Shown: positions 16,739-24,700 of the stretch, one piece after another
How positions within the stretch are numbered: the first letter of the stretch is position 1
Layout of the letters: the number at the start of each line of letters is the position of its first letter
Source: Flavobacterium sangjuense
Lineage (GTDB): Bacteria > Bacteroidota > Bacteroidia > Flavobacteriales > Flavobacteriaceae
Length of the DNA: 64,000 nucleotides
NCBI RefSeq assembly: GCF_004797125.1
Contig: NZ_CP038810.1
Span: forward strand, 248,001 to 312,000
Reading direction: 5' to 3'
Translations under genes and position numbers: made by a program
Notes under the pieces: model-generated
The model's input: only the letters and a program-made list of their open reading frames with translations
Database searches by the model: none
What the model was told of the DNA's origin: nothing

Positions 16739-17279
16739 AATTTTTTAGCTTTTTAACATTCTCCTGCAGCATTCTTCTAGCGTGTGATAATTGTGATTTT
16801 GATGTGCCTTCATTGATTCCGAGCATCGTTGCAATTTCCTGATGTTTGAACCCTTCGATGCAATACAGATTGAAAACCATTCTGTAACCGTCAGGCAAAT
16901 TGTCAATCAAAAACTGAATGTCTTCTACCGAAAATTGGCTTTCAATATTGTTATATCGTTCTTCGGAAAAATTCTCGTCTTCAATGAACTTTACTTTTTT
17001 CTGAACTCTGATAAAAGAAATACATTCGTTAATCATAATTCTTCTAATCCAACCTTCAAAACTTCCTTTGTGTTCAAAATGCTGAAGATTGGTAAACACT
17101 TTCATAAAAGCCGTAATCATAATGTCTTCTGCCTGCTGTATATCTTTTATATATTGGCGGCAAACGCTTAACATTTTTGGAGAAAATTTAGAATATAATC
17201 TATGTTGCGCATGACGGTTATTTTCGACAGCCAATTCGATTAATTCTTTTTCTTCCTGATGTAAATTGATTACTTTCAA
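16719..17279 (-). CDS. ECF RNA polymerase sigma factor
   Basis: A 186-residue sigma-70 family (ECF) protein. Region 2 spans about residues 20-90 (HRLYSKFSPKMLSVCRQYI, AEDIMITAFMKVFTNL, WIRRIMINECISFIR). Region 4 spans about 115-175 (LPDGYRMVFNLYCIEGFKHQEIATMLGI, SKSQLSHARRML). It starts at a TTG at 17279 giving MKVINLHQEEKELIEL. Its 3' end overlaps the membrane anti-sigma-like gene by 20 nt, and a barrel gene follows, forming a probable three-gene envelope-response operon. No promoter was recognised, and the regulon is unknown. Confidence 0.92.
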   Translation of the reverse strand: MKVINLHQEEKELIELAVENNRHAQHRLYSKFSPKMLSVCRQYIKDIQQAEDIMITAFMKVFTNLQHFEHKGSFEGWIRRIMINECISFIRVQKKVKFIEDENFSEERYNNIESQFSVEDIQFLIDNLPDGYRMVFNLYCIEGFKHQEIATMLGINEGTSKSQLSHARRMLQENVKKLKNYENGTE

Positions 17280-17394
17280 AACTATTGGTTAGTGTTCTAT
17301 TAGCATAGACGGGGATGGTTGAAAAATAGTTGCATGACGATTTAAAAAAAATTAAAATATCAGTAAAATCAATGCTTTACGAATGAAAATATTT

Positions 17395-18375
17395 TTATTT
17401 TTTTCTTTCGATAACGTAATTTACCATAAGAGAAAGCGCATCTCTATAGTCAGATTGGGGAAATTTTTCAAGAATTTGAAGTGCTTCCTGCTGGAATGCT
17501 ACCATTTTTTGTTCGGCATAAGTCAATCCGTTTTTGTCTTTTACAAATTGGATAACTTCTTTAACACGTTTTTTGTCCTTGTTGTGATTTTTAATCGAAT
17601 TGATGCACCAACTTTTTTCTTTAGGTGTACAATTATTCAAAGCATAAATCAAAGGCAAGGTCATTTTTTGTTCTTTGATGTCGATTCCGGTTGGTTTTCC
17701 AATCGCATCATCCGTATAATCAAACAAATCGTCTTTGATTTGAAATGCCATTCCGATGAGTTCGCCAAATTTTCGCATTGCTTCCACCTGAGATTCATCT
17801 TCAGAAACCGATTTGGCGCCAAGTGCACAACAGGAAGCAATTAAGGTCGCAGTTTTTTTTCGGATGATTTCATAATAGACATCTTCAACAATATCTAATC
17901 TGCGTGCTTTTTCAATTTGAAGTAATTCGCCTTCGCTCATTTCCCTCACGGCTACTGATATTATTCGGAGCAAATCAAAATCGCCATTGTCTATCGAAAG
18001 CAGCAATCCTTTAGACAATAAATAATCACCAACAAGAACCGCAATTTTATTTTTCCACAAAGCATTAATAGAGAAAAATCCCCGACGACGATTGCTGTCG
18101 TCAACCACATCATCATGAACCAAAGTTGCTGTATGAATTAACTCAATAACTGAAGCGCCGCGATAAGTCCTTTCATTGACTTCATTTTTTTCGGAAAGCA
18201 TTTTGGCAACCAGAAAAACAAACATTGGGCGCATTTGTTTTCCTTTCCTGTTTACGATGTAATAGGTGATTCTGTTGAGTAAGGCAATTTTGGAAGTCAT
18301 CGATTCATAGAACTTTTTTTCAAAAAGTTCCATTTCCTGCTGAATGGGTTTTTTTATTTGTGAGGTGATGTTCAT
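17395..18375 (-). CDS. Polyprenyl diphosphate synthase
   Basis: Long-chain trans-prenyl diphosphate synthase, about 326 residues, that elongates FPP with IPP for the menaquinone side chain. The first Asp-rich motif is HDDVVDDSNRRRG and the second is KDDLFDYTDD; GKQMRP binds IPP. Chain length (hexa- to octaprenyl) cannot be read reliably. The ATG at 18375 (MNITSQIKKPIQQEM) is chosen over a much longer reading because that extension is antisense to a lipoprotein gene. It also lies upstream of the -7 element at 18382-18389. Confidence 0.92.
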   Translation of the reverse strand: MNITSQIKKPIQQEMELFEKKFYESMTSKIALLNRITYYIVNRKGKQMRPMFVFLVAKMLSEKNEVNERTYRGASVIELIHTATLVHDDVVDDSNRRRGFFSINALWKNKIAVLVGDYLLSKGLLLSIDNGDFDLLRIISVAVREMSEGELLQIEKARRLDIVEDVYYEIIRKKTATLIASCCALGAKSVSEDESQVEAMRKFGELIGMAFQIKDDLFDYTDDAIGKPTGIDIKEQKMTLPLIYALNNCTPKEKSWCINSIKNHNKDKKRVKEVIQFVKDKNGLTYAEQKMVAFQQEALQILEKFPQSDYRDALSLMVNYVIERKK

Positions 18376-18381
18376 CGCATT

Positions 18382-18389
18382 CAAATATA
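18382..18389 (-). promoter_or_regulatory. -7 promoter element for polyprenyl synthase (very short leader)
   Basis: TATATTTG on the minus strand matches TAnnTTTG and ends 6 nt before the ATG at 18375, so the transcript would be leaderless or nearly so. Confidence 0.55.
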
Positions 18390-18484
18390 CAATAATGCAG
18401 TCGTCTGAAAAAAAAATATTAATTTTGATTAAACCTTTTTTAAGAAAGTAGCTCTTACCAAACGAACCATAAAAAAATAGAAAT

Positions 18485-19312
18485 ATGAAAACAACAAAAT
18501 TTATTTTAGGATTGGCATTAGCTTTTTCTATTTTTAGTTGCAGCAAAGATGACAGCAACAGCTCATCTGAATTAAATGAAGCCAAAGTAAGTGCCAAAAT
18601 TGATATGGCTACTGAAGATGTGGCGAAAATTGTAGAAGATCAATATGCCCTTCAGGTTAATCCTGGTGCGGGAAAAAACAACCTTGAAACACAGGATCTT
18701 CCATCTTGTGCTACAGTTACTGTTGAATTGACAGCAAGCACTTGGACCAGAACAGTAGTTTTTGACAACTGTACTTTACCAAACGGAAACGTTTTAGACG
18801 GAACTATTATCGTGAGCGGAAGCCTAAACTTTGATACACCATCACACACTATTAGCTATACTTTTATTGATTTCCACCACAATAATATTTTGATTGAAGG
18901 TAACAGAACTGTAGTAAGATCTATGCAAAGCACTGCCGCACAAGGCACTGTTCATCCGGTAGCCAATATGTCTATCGATATGACGGTTACTTTCCCCAAT
19001 GGAAATGTTTACCACAGAGTTGGTAACCGAGTGAGAGAATTAATTGAAGGTTTTGATACCCCAATGATATGGGCTGATAATGTGTTTTCAATTACCGGAA
19101 GCTGGACAACTACTTTCCCAGCCGGAACTCAAACATCAACCATCACTACACCTTTGAGAGTTAGAGCCAATTGCCCTAATATTGTTCGTGGTGTTGTAGA
19201 AATTGTTAGAAACGACAATACCGCAATTTTAGATTATGGAAACGGTGAATGCGATAACCAAGCGACTTTAACCATTAATGGGACAACCACAACGATTACT
19301 TTAGGACACTAA
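18485..19312 (+). CDS. Lipoprotein of unknown function
   Basis: A 275-residue lipoprotein with signal peptide MKTTKFILGLALAFSIFSC and lipobox Cys at residue 19, followed by a polar KDDSNSSS linker. The mature part is rich in Thr, Asn and short beta-type segments (ATVTVELTASTWTRTVVFDNCT; TLTINGTTTTITLGH), with several Cys that may form disulfides. I do not recognise a catalytic motif. It is monocistronic, with a strong bidirectional terminator 22 nt downstream. The KDD/SNSS linker after the lipidated Cys resembles the surface-export signal reported for Bacteroidota lipoproteins, so it may be surface exposed. Confidence 0.8.
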   Translation: MKTTKFILGLALAFSIFSCSKDDSNSSSELNEAKVSAKIDMATEDVAKIVEDQYALQVNPGAGKNNLETQDLPSCATVTVELTASTWTRTVVFDNCTLPNGNVLDGTIIVSGSLNFDTPSHTISYTFIDFHHNNILIEGNRTVVRSMQSTAAQGTVHPVANMSIDMTVTFPNGNVYHRVGNRVRELIEGFDTPMIWADNVFSITGSWTTTFPAGTQTSTITTPLRVRANCPNIVRGVVEIVRNDNTAILDYGNGECDNQATLTINGTTTTITLGH

Positions 19313-19334
19313 AAAGCAGTTTTTCATCTTACTA

Positions 19335-19374
19335 AAAATCCCGTCTCGTTCCAAAAAGCAAGACGGGATTTTTT
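19335..19374. terminator. Bidirectional terminator
   Basis: AAAATCCCGTCT pairs with AGACGGGATTTT and has T-rich ends on both strands. It sits between the convergent lipoprotein and rlmN genes. Confidence 0.85.
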
Positions 19375-20413
19375 ATGACTTATTGGCTAATTGTCCGCAA
19401 GCCGCATCAATGTCTTTTCCACGGCTTCGGCGAACTTTGGCTACGATATCATTTTTTGCCAACGCTTTGATATAATTATCGATTGCTTCATCTGATGCTT
19501 GTTGGAATTCACCATCATCAATTGGGTTGTATTCAATCAAATTGACTTTACATGGAACATATTTACAAAATTTGACCAAAGCGTCAATAGAAGATTTATC
19601 GTCATTAATGCCTTTCCAAACTACATATTCGTATGTTACTTTGCTTTTGGTCTTTTGATACCAATACTGCAAAGCTTCTTTCAATTCGGGCAACTGAAAG
19701 TTTTTGGTAAAAGGCATAATATGGTTTCTGGTTTCTTCAATAGCGGAATGCAATGAAACGGCCAACTTGAATTTGACATCATCATCTGCCATTTTTTTAA
19801 TCATCTTTGAAACTCCGGAAGTGGAAACTGTAATTCGTTTTGGCGACATTCCTAAACCTTCTTCTGATGTAATCATGGTAATTGCTTTCATAACATTGTT
19901 GTAATTCATCAATGGTTCACCCATTCCCATAAAAACAATATTGGAAAGCGGTCGGTTGTAATACAAACGACTTTCTTTGTCAATAGCAACAACCTGGTCG
20001 TAGATTTCTCCCGGTTCCAGATTCCGCATTCTCTTTAAACGCGCTGTGGCGCAAAAATTACAATCCAAACTACAACCAACCTGGCTCGAAACACAAGCTG
20101 TTGTTCTGGTTTCTGTCGGAATCAAAACGCTTTCAACAATCAACCCATCGTGTAAACGAACTGCATTTTTTACTGTGCCGTCTTCGCTACGCTGCATTTG
20201 GTCAACCTTGATGTGATTTATCACAAAGTTATTTTCGAGCATGGTTCGCGTTTCTTTTGAAACATTAGTCATGTCTTCAAAATTGTGCGACGCTTTGCTC
20301 CAAAGCCATTCATAAACCTGATTGCCACGAAATGCTTTGTCACCATTGGCCACAAAAAAATCGCGTAATTGTTCTTTGGTTAAACTTCGGATGTCTTTCT
20401 TCTCGATTTCCAT
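19373..20413 (-). CDS. rlmN: Dual-specificity 23S rRNA/tRNA (adenine-C2)-methyltransferase RlmN
   Basis: Radical-SAM enzyme methylating C2 of A2503 in 23S rRNA and A37 in some tRNAs. The 346-residue protein carries the iron-sulfur motif CSLDCNFC (CxxxCxxC), FMGMGEP and the C-terminal methyl-shuttle Cys in DAACGQL. It also has GYEWLW-type N-terminal elements (QVYEWLW). It lacks signs of the Cfr subfamily. The ATG at 20413 lies only 4 nt after a TAAATTTG -7 element, so the mRNA is likely leaderless. It is monocistronic between a terminator and a divergent O-methyltransferase. Confidence 0.95.
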   Translation of the reverse strand: MEIEKKDIRSLTKEQLRDFFVANGDKAFRGNQVYEWLWSKASHNFEDMTNVSKETRTMLENNFVINHIKVDQMQRSEDGTVKNAVRLHDGLIVESVLIPTETRTTACVSSQVGCSLDCNFCATARLKRMRNLEPGEIYDQVVAIDKESRLYYNRPLSNIVFMGMGEPLMNYNNVMKAITMITSEEGLGMSPKRITVSTSGVSKMIKKMADDDVKFKLAVSLHSAIEETRNHIMPFTKNFQLPELKEALQYWYQKTKSKVTYEYVVWKGINDDKSSIDALVKFCKYVPCKVNLIEYNPIDDGEFQQASDEAIDNYIKALAKNDIVAKVRRSRGKDIDAACGQLANKS

Positions 20414-20417
20414 GGCG

Positions 20418-20425
20418 CAAATTTA
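20418..20425 (-). promoter_or_regulatory. -7 promoter element for rlmN (leaderless type)
   Basis: TAAATTTG on the minus strand matches TAnnTTTG and ends 4 nt before the rlmN ATG. Confidence 0.55.
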
Positions 20426-20451
20426 GGGTATTTTGGTTAGTTGTTAATTTG

Positions 20452-20459
20452 TATTTTTG
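20452..20459 (+). promoter_or_regulatory. -7 promoter element for O-methyltransferase
   Basis: TATTTTTG ends 14 nt before the ATG at 20474, which rules out an in-frame start further upstream at 20441. Confidence 0.6.
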
Positions 20460-20473
20460 TAAAAAATAAAACC

Positions 20474-21115
20474 ATGCATTTCCTTTCCGAAGAATTAGAT
20501 ATTTATGTAACCCAACATTCAGAAAACGAACCTGAATTATTGGCGCAACTAAATAAAGAAACACATCAAAAAATCCTGCAGCCGCGAATGTTGAGCGGGC
20601 ATTTTCAAGGAAGGGTTTTGAGTATGCTTTCTAAAATCATTCATCCAACAAACATTCTTGAAGTCGGAACGTATACAGGTTATGCCACACTTTGCCTGGC
20701 AGAAGGTTTAGCAGAAAACGGCACGATTGATACTTTGGACAACGAAGAAGAGTTATTCGATTTTCAGAGAAAATATTTCGACAAAACCATTTGGGCAAAC
20801 CAAATAACACAGCACCTTGGCGACGCCATAGATATTATCCCGACGCTGACTAAAAAATACGATTTGGTTTTTATTGATGCCGATAAGGAAAACTATATTA
20901 ATTATTTCCATTTGATTGTTCCAATGATGAACAAAGGTGGAATCATACTTTCGGACAACGTTTTGTGGAGCGGAAAAGTTTTGGAAGAAGTAAAACCAAA
21001 CGACATTACAACCAAAATCCTTTTGGAATATAATCAATTATTGAAAGAAGACCCAAGAGTAGAAACTGTTTTATTGCCTATTCGTGATGGATTAACCGTT
21101 TCAAGAATTCTTTAG
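20474..21115 (+). CDS. O-methyltransferase (catechol/caffeoyl-CoA type)
   Basis: A 213-residue class I SAM methyltransferase of the AdoMet_MTase family 3 (TrmR/COMT-like). The SAM-binding loop is LEVGTYTGYATLCLAEGL (about residues 60-77). DKENYINYF and LSDNVLW carry the likely metal-binding acids (D in FIDADK and SDN). Members include tRNA hydroxyuridine methyltransferase TrmR and small-molecule O-methyltransferases; the substrate here cannot be fixed. The start at 20474 is set by the promoter. The 3' end overlaps that of the convergent PAP2 gene by 15 bp. Confidence 0.88.
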   Translation: MHFLSEELDIYVTQHSENEPELLAQLNKETHQKILQPRMLSGHFQGRVLSMLSKIIHPTNILEVGTYTGYATLCLAEGLAENGTIDTLDNEEELFDFQRKYFDKTIWANQITQHLGDAIDIIPTLTKKYDLVFIDADKENYINYFHLIVPMMNKGGIILSDNVLWSGKVLEEVKPNDITTKILLEYNQLLKEDPRVETVLLPIRDGLTVSRIL

Positions 21116-21661
21116 AATATACTTCTGGTATAGTTTGTAACAAATAAATCCGAATGTTGCTCCAAATGCATAACCCGTTAAAATATCTGACGGAAAATGC
21201 AACCCAAGATAAATTCGGCTGTAGGCAAAAATCAATGGAAACAGGAACAGCAAATAAGCGTGTTTGTAATATTTCTTTAAAATCATAAATGTCAAAACTG
21301 TTGTCGCCATTGAGTTGGCCGCATGACCTGAGAAGAAACTAAACGACTTGCTTTTTTTCCAATATAATCTTAACATATCCTGGATTTCCGGATCATTACA
21401 AGGTCGTAAACGCTCAAAATACCATTTGAAAAGATTTGACGTTTGGTCGCAAACCAATATTAAAACTGCTGTGAAAAGAATGTAGTAACCAAAATTTTTC
21501 CAGCCTAGTTTCTTTTGCAACAGATAAAAAACAATTAGAAATATTGGTGCCCAATTAATCTGTTTGGTAATTACTAACCACAAACTATCAAACGCTGGCG
21601 AACCTAATCCGTTTAAGAAAATCAGCAATTCTTTATCTAATTGGATGATTTTTTCCAGCAC
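21101..21661 (-). CDS. PAP2-family membrane phosphatase
   Basis: A 186-residue membrane protein with the three PAP2 signature motifs: KWYFERLRPCNDP, SGHAANSMAT and SRIYLGLHFPSD (catalytic His residues in the last two). About five hydrophobic segments are visible. Such enzymes dephosphorylate undecaprenyl diphosphate, phosphatidylglycerol phosphate or lipid A; the exact lipid is unknown. Undecaprenyl diphosphate recycling is a fair guess. It starts at a GTG at 21661 overlapping the TAG of tatA (TAGTG), so the two are probably co-translated. Confidence 0.88.
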   Translation of the reverse strand: MLEKIIQLDKELLIFLNGLGSPAFDSLWLVITKQINWAPIFLIVFYLLQKKLGWKNFGYYILFTAVLILVCDQTSNLFKWYFERLRPCNDPEIQDMLRLYWKKSKSFSFFSGHAANSMATTVLTFMILKKYYKHAYLLFLFPLIFAYSRIYLGLHFPSDILTGYAFGATFGFICYKLYQKYILKNS

Positions 21662-21984
21662 TACCGTTGTCTTTTTATTGGTCCGGTTAAATCCTCAATA
21701 TCTTCTTTTGTTTTGGTAACTTCAGGTAGTATATTCGAATCCAAATTTGATTTTACTTTTTCAACCTCATCGGTAAATGTTGAAGTCAATTGTTTCATAG
21801 AAGTATCTATTCCATTGGCTTCAGCACCTTTTTGGATTTCGCTTTTTATTTCGTTTGTAGCGTTTTTTAACTGCGCCATTCCTTTCCCCATTGCTCTTGC
21901 AATTTCAGGTATTTTATCTGAACCAAAAAGCATTAAGGCAATTAAAATAATAAGGATTAATTCGCCACCACCAATTCCAAACAT
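21661..21984 (-). CDS. tatA: Twin-arginine translocase subunit TatA/TatB
   Basis: A 107-residue protein with the TatA architecture. An N-terminal membrane helix (GGGELILIILIALMLFG, about 4-20) is followed by a hinge SDKIPEIARAMGKGMAQ amphipathic helix and a polar C-terminal tail. The tail is longer than minimal TatA and may allow a TatB-like role, but the helix lacks the Glu-Leu spacing typical of E. coli TatB. tatC is not in this window. It is the first gene of a pair with the PAP2 phosphatase. Confidence 0.88.
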   Translation of the reverse strand: MFGIGGGELILIILIALMLFGSDKIPEIARAMGKGMAQLKNATNEIKSEIQKGAEANGIDTSMKQLTSTFTDEVEKVKSNLDSNILPEVTKTKEDIEDLTGPIKRQR

Positions 21985-22011
21985 AGTTTCTGATTTTTTC
22001 TAAATGAGTTG

Positions 22012-22019
22012 CAAAGTTA
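22012..22019 (-). promoter_or_regulatory. -7 promoter element for tatA-PAP2
   Basis: TAACTTTG on the minus strand matches TAnnTTTG, 27 nt before the tatA ATG. Confidence 0.55.
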
Positions 22020-22031
22020 CTTAAATTGCTA

Positions 22032-22784
22032 TTAGTTTTTTAAAAATTCCAAATATTTAGTCGCTAAATCCGAGAAGATAAAACGAGCCATTATTTTATT
22101 TTTTGCATTCAAAGCATCAACCAATTTTTGGTCTTCAACCGCATAATACCAAAATCCTCTGAGGTATTCTTTTGGTATTTTCAGGTTTTCTAAAAAATAT
22201 TCCTCTTTGAAGAGATATTCTATTTTCAGCAATAATTTTTCTTTTTTCTCTATTGCTAATTCTTTCTTCAACATGGCGGTACGACCACTAATTGAATTTA
22301 TCAATCCATCGGCAGGCATTCCTCCAAATGGAATTAATAATGGACTGTACCAATGAAATTCTCCCGCTGTTCTTAATTTTCTTTCTGCCGGAGTGTAAAC
22401 TTTTGCAGGTTTTTGTAATATCCCCAATGAAACTGCGTTGATGTTTGGGTATTGCTTGATTTCAACTTCATCCAACGCATTAACTTTTGCCTCTAAACTT
22501 TGTACATAAAGTTGTTTAGCAATATCATTTTCGGTTATTACTGCTTTTTTAGTCACTATCTGTAAACCTGAAAATTGCAAGGTGTCGCCCACTTTTACAA
22601 ACATTGAAAAGTTTCCACTTTTATCTGTTGTCGTGGTTGATTCCGAACGTAAATTAGCCACATTCACATCATTCAGTTCTTTGATTTGGGAAGTAATTTT
22701 TCCTTTCAACAAAGTTAAGGTTGGTGTTTGAGCAAAAGTCTGAGCAAAAAATAAAAATATAATTATACTTTTAAATAACTTCAT
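22032..22784 (-). CDS. Exported protein with carboxypeptidase-regulatory-like domain
   Basis: A 250-residue exported protein with signal peptide MKLFKSIIIFLFFAQTFAQ. Residues about 25-105 resemble the CarboxypepD_reg-like beta-sandwich of Bacteroidota (LLKGKITSQIKELNDVNVAN, TTTDKSGNFSMFVKVGDTLQFSGLQ). Residues about 125-250 form a helical, charged region including SGRTAMLKKELAIEKKEK. This domain often begins TonB-dependent transporters, but here there is no barrel, so it is a standalone periplasmic protein. Function unknown. Its stop is close to the tatA promoter, so it forms a separate unit. Confidence 0.75.
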   Translation of the reverse strand: MKLFKSIIIFLFFAQTFAQTPTLTLLKGKITSQIKELNDVNVANLRSESTTTTDKSGNFSMFVKVGDTLQFSGLQIVTKKAVITENDIAKQLYVQSLEAKVNALDEVEIKQYPNINAVSLGILQKPAKVYTPAERKLRTAGEFHWYSPLLIPFGGMPADGLINSISGRTAMLKKELAIEKKEKLLLKIEYLFKEEYFLENLKIPKEYLRGFWYYAVEDQKLVDALNAKNKIMARFIFSDLATKYLEFLKN

Positions 22785-22852
22785 TATTCTAATTTTACGA
22801 TGTAAAAATATCTTTTAGAATACTAAAAGTATATAATCTTTTGTTAAAACCT

Positions 22853-23563
22853 ATGAAGAAAATGATTATTGCCAGCACGTCAACCATTCATGGTAGTGGC
22901 TATTTAGAATACTTGTTACCAACCTTAGAAATTCATTTCAAGGGATGTGACGAAATACTATTTATTCCGTATGCTCGTCCCGGGGGAATCTCGCATGATG
23001 ATTATACAACTACTGTTCGTTCGGCTTTCGCCAAAATAAATAAAACCGTAAAAGGTTTGCATGAATTTGCTAATCCGATGGAAGCGATTCAAAATGCAAA
23101 GGGAATTTTCACCGGCGGCGGAAATACTTTTTTATTGGTAACTCAGTTATATCAAAACAAGGTGATGGAAGTTTTGGTAAAAGTTGTCGAAAACGGAACA
23201 CCATATCTTGGTTCGAGTGCCGGAAGCAACATCACCGGATTGACGATGCAAACCACGAATGATATGCCGATTATTTATCCTCCGAGTTTTAAAACCTTGG
23301 GATTAATTCCTTTTAATCTGAATCCGCATTATCTTGATGCTGATTTGCAGAGCAAACACATGGGTGAAACTCGGGAAACCAGAATTAAAGAATTCCATGC
23401 TTTTAATGATTCGCCCGTTTTAGGATTACGTGAAGGAAGCTGGCTGGAAGTAAGCGGCTCAACCATTTTATTGAAAGGAAATTTAAGTGCCCGATTGTTT
23501 AATCAAAATAAAGCACCCGAAGAATTAGCACCCGAAACCGATTTAGCATTTTTAGGAAAATAA
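22853..23563 (+). CDS. pepE: Dipeptidase E (alpha-aspartyl dipeptidase) PepE
   Basis: Serine peptidase of family S51 that cleaves Asp-X dipeptides in the cytoplasm. The 236-residue protein has GGGNTFLL near residue 88 and the nucleophile in GSSAGSNI (Ser at about 122-123). The NPHYLDAD segment probably carries the His. The ATG at 22853 (MKKMIIASTSTIHGSGYLEYL) is preferred over an upstream TTG at 22841. The gene is monocistronic and ends in a terminator that precedes a convergent tRNA-Gly. Confidence 0.88.
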   Translation: MKKMIIASTSTIHGSGYLEYLLPTLEIHFKGCDEILFIPYARPGGISHDDYTTTVRSAFAKINKTVKGLHEFANPMEAIQNAKGIFTGGGNTFLLVTQLYQNKVMEVLVKVVENGTPYLGSSAGSNITGLTMQTTNDMPIIYPPSFKTLGLIPFNLNPHYLDADLQSKHMGETRETRIKEFHAFNDSPVLGLREGSWLEVSGSTILLKGNLSARLFNQNKAPEELAPETDLAFLGK

Positions 23564-23591
23564 AAAAGCCTCAACTTTCGTTAAGGCTTTT
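23564..23591 (+). terminator. Intrinsic terminator after pepE
   Basis: AAAAGCCT (23564-23571) pairs with AGGCTTTT (23584-23591). On the opposite strand it may also stop the tRNA-Gly transcript. Confidence 0.75.
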
Positions 23592-23592
23592 G

Positions 23593-23665
<73 letters not shown>

Positions 23666-23801
23666 AATGCGACTGCAAATATATAGAATAACATTCTTTC
23701 GATGCAACTTTTTTTTAAAAAAAATATTGCCTCATTTAATTACACTTGTAAGTCATTTGTAATGAAAATGTTGTGAAAACATTTTCTTATGCACAAAAAA
23801 T

Positions 23802-24509
23802 TTAAGACGCCAATCTCGACATTATTTCGTTGGCTGCAGATGGATGATAAATGAATAAACACGATTTATCTTTTATCACATTGATAATTTTGGCATTCAT
23901 TTCAACAGGAAGTGCTGGACAGCCTTGACTTCTTCCTAATCTCTTGTTTTGTTTTATAAACGATTCCGAAACATAATCTGCTCCGTGAACTACAACAGCT
24001 CTTTCTCTTGCCTTGTCGTTTAATCCTTTTTCAAGTCCGTCTAATTTTAAAGACATTCCGTGCTTACCGTCATAAATTTCACCTGTGGCATAAAATCCTA
24101 CACTGCTTTGGAAAGATTCAGCCTGATTTGAAAATTGCTTAGCAAATTCTTCTCCGGTATTTCTTCCGTGCGCTACCAAAGTTTGGAACAATATAATTTT
24201 TTTATCCAAATCGATTACCCAAAGACGTTTCTTGTTTGAAGACAAACTAAAATCAACTAAGGTTAAGATGTTTTTTTGAACAAGACCTTTATCTTTTAGC
24301 AAATTAAAACCACTCAATGCTAAATTGAAACTCTCAAAACTTGGCAATACAAAAGAGTTTGCATCTAATTGATTATAAATAGATACATTTTCTAAAACAG
24401 TAGTAGTTTCTGTTTCTGCGCTAATTTTTTTGGAATTTGATTTGCTAGGAAGACTTGTAAAAGACATTAGCAAAATAACAAAAAACAAAGGAAAAAACTT
24501 ATAATTCAT
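23802..24509 (-). CDS. Murein L,D-transpeptidase-like protein (YkuD-type catalytic domain)
   Basis: A 235-residue exported protein with an N-terminal signal (MNYKFFPLFFVILLMSFTSLP). The C-terminal half has the L,D-transpeptidase core in the divergent form common in Bacteroidota: VVHGADYVS and GRSQGCPALP, with the His and Cys of the active site. It likely modifies peptidoglycan cross-links or anchors proteins in the periplasm. Residues about 30-90 are a helical spacer. The first line of the mature domain, LWVIDLDKKIILFQTLVAHG, is typical of the fold. It is monocistronic with its own -7 element. Confidence 0.85.
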   Translation of the reverse strand: MNYKFFPLFFVILLMSFTSLPSKSNSKKISAETETTTVLENVSIYNQLDANSFVLPSFESFNLALSGFNLLKDKGLVQKNILTLVDFSLSSNKKRLWVIDLDKKIILFQTLVAHGRNTGEEFAKQFSNQAESFQSSVGFYATGEIYDGKHGMSLKLDGLEKGLNDKARERAVVVHGADYVSESFIKQNKRLGRSQGCPALPVEMNAKIINVIKDKSCLFIYHPSAANEIMSRLAS

Positions 24510-24546
24510 TGATTAATACTAGGTTTAAAAATTAGACTTGGTGTTG

Positions 24547-24554
24547 CAAACATA
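24547..24554 (-). promoter_or_regulatory. -7 promoter element for L,D-transpeptidase-like gene
   Basis: TATGTTTG on the minus strand matches TAnnTTTG, 37 nt before the ATG at 24509. Confidence 0.5.
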
Positions 24555-24650
24555 AACTAAATTTTGAAAAACAAAAATATTTTGACTTTTATTAAGCTAA
24601 ACTTAAGGGATTAACTCGTTGTTTATGAATGATTTTATTAATTTCAAAAG

Positions 24651-24680
24651 TTGCAAATATGAATTAATTATTTACTTTTG
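24651..24680 (+). promoter_or_regulatory. Promoter for DUF5916 gene (-33 TTG and -7 TACTTTTG)
   Basis: TTG at 24651-24653 and TACTTTTG at 24673-24680 are 19 nt apart, the spacing expected for the Bacteroidota primary sigma factor. The ATG is 20 nt downstream. Confidence 0.65.
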
Positions 24681-24700
24681 TTCGACTAATCAAACCACCA

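Noticed and set aside
17383..17844. Long plus-strand frame opposite the polyprenyl synthase
   Set aside because: Phe/Ile-rich shadow of the real gene on the other strand; no start context or family match.
18376..18597. 74-residue N-terminal extension of the polyprenyl synthase
   Set aside because: It runs antisense through the start of the 18485 lipoprotein gene and upstream of the -7 element at 18382-18389.
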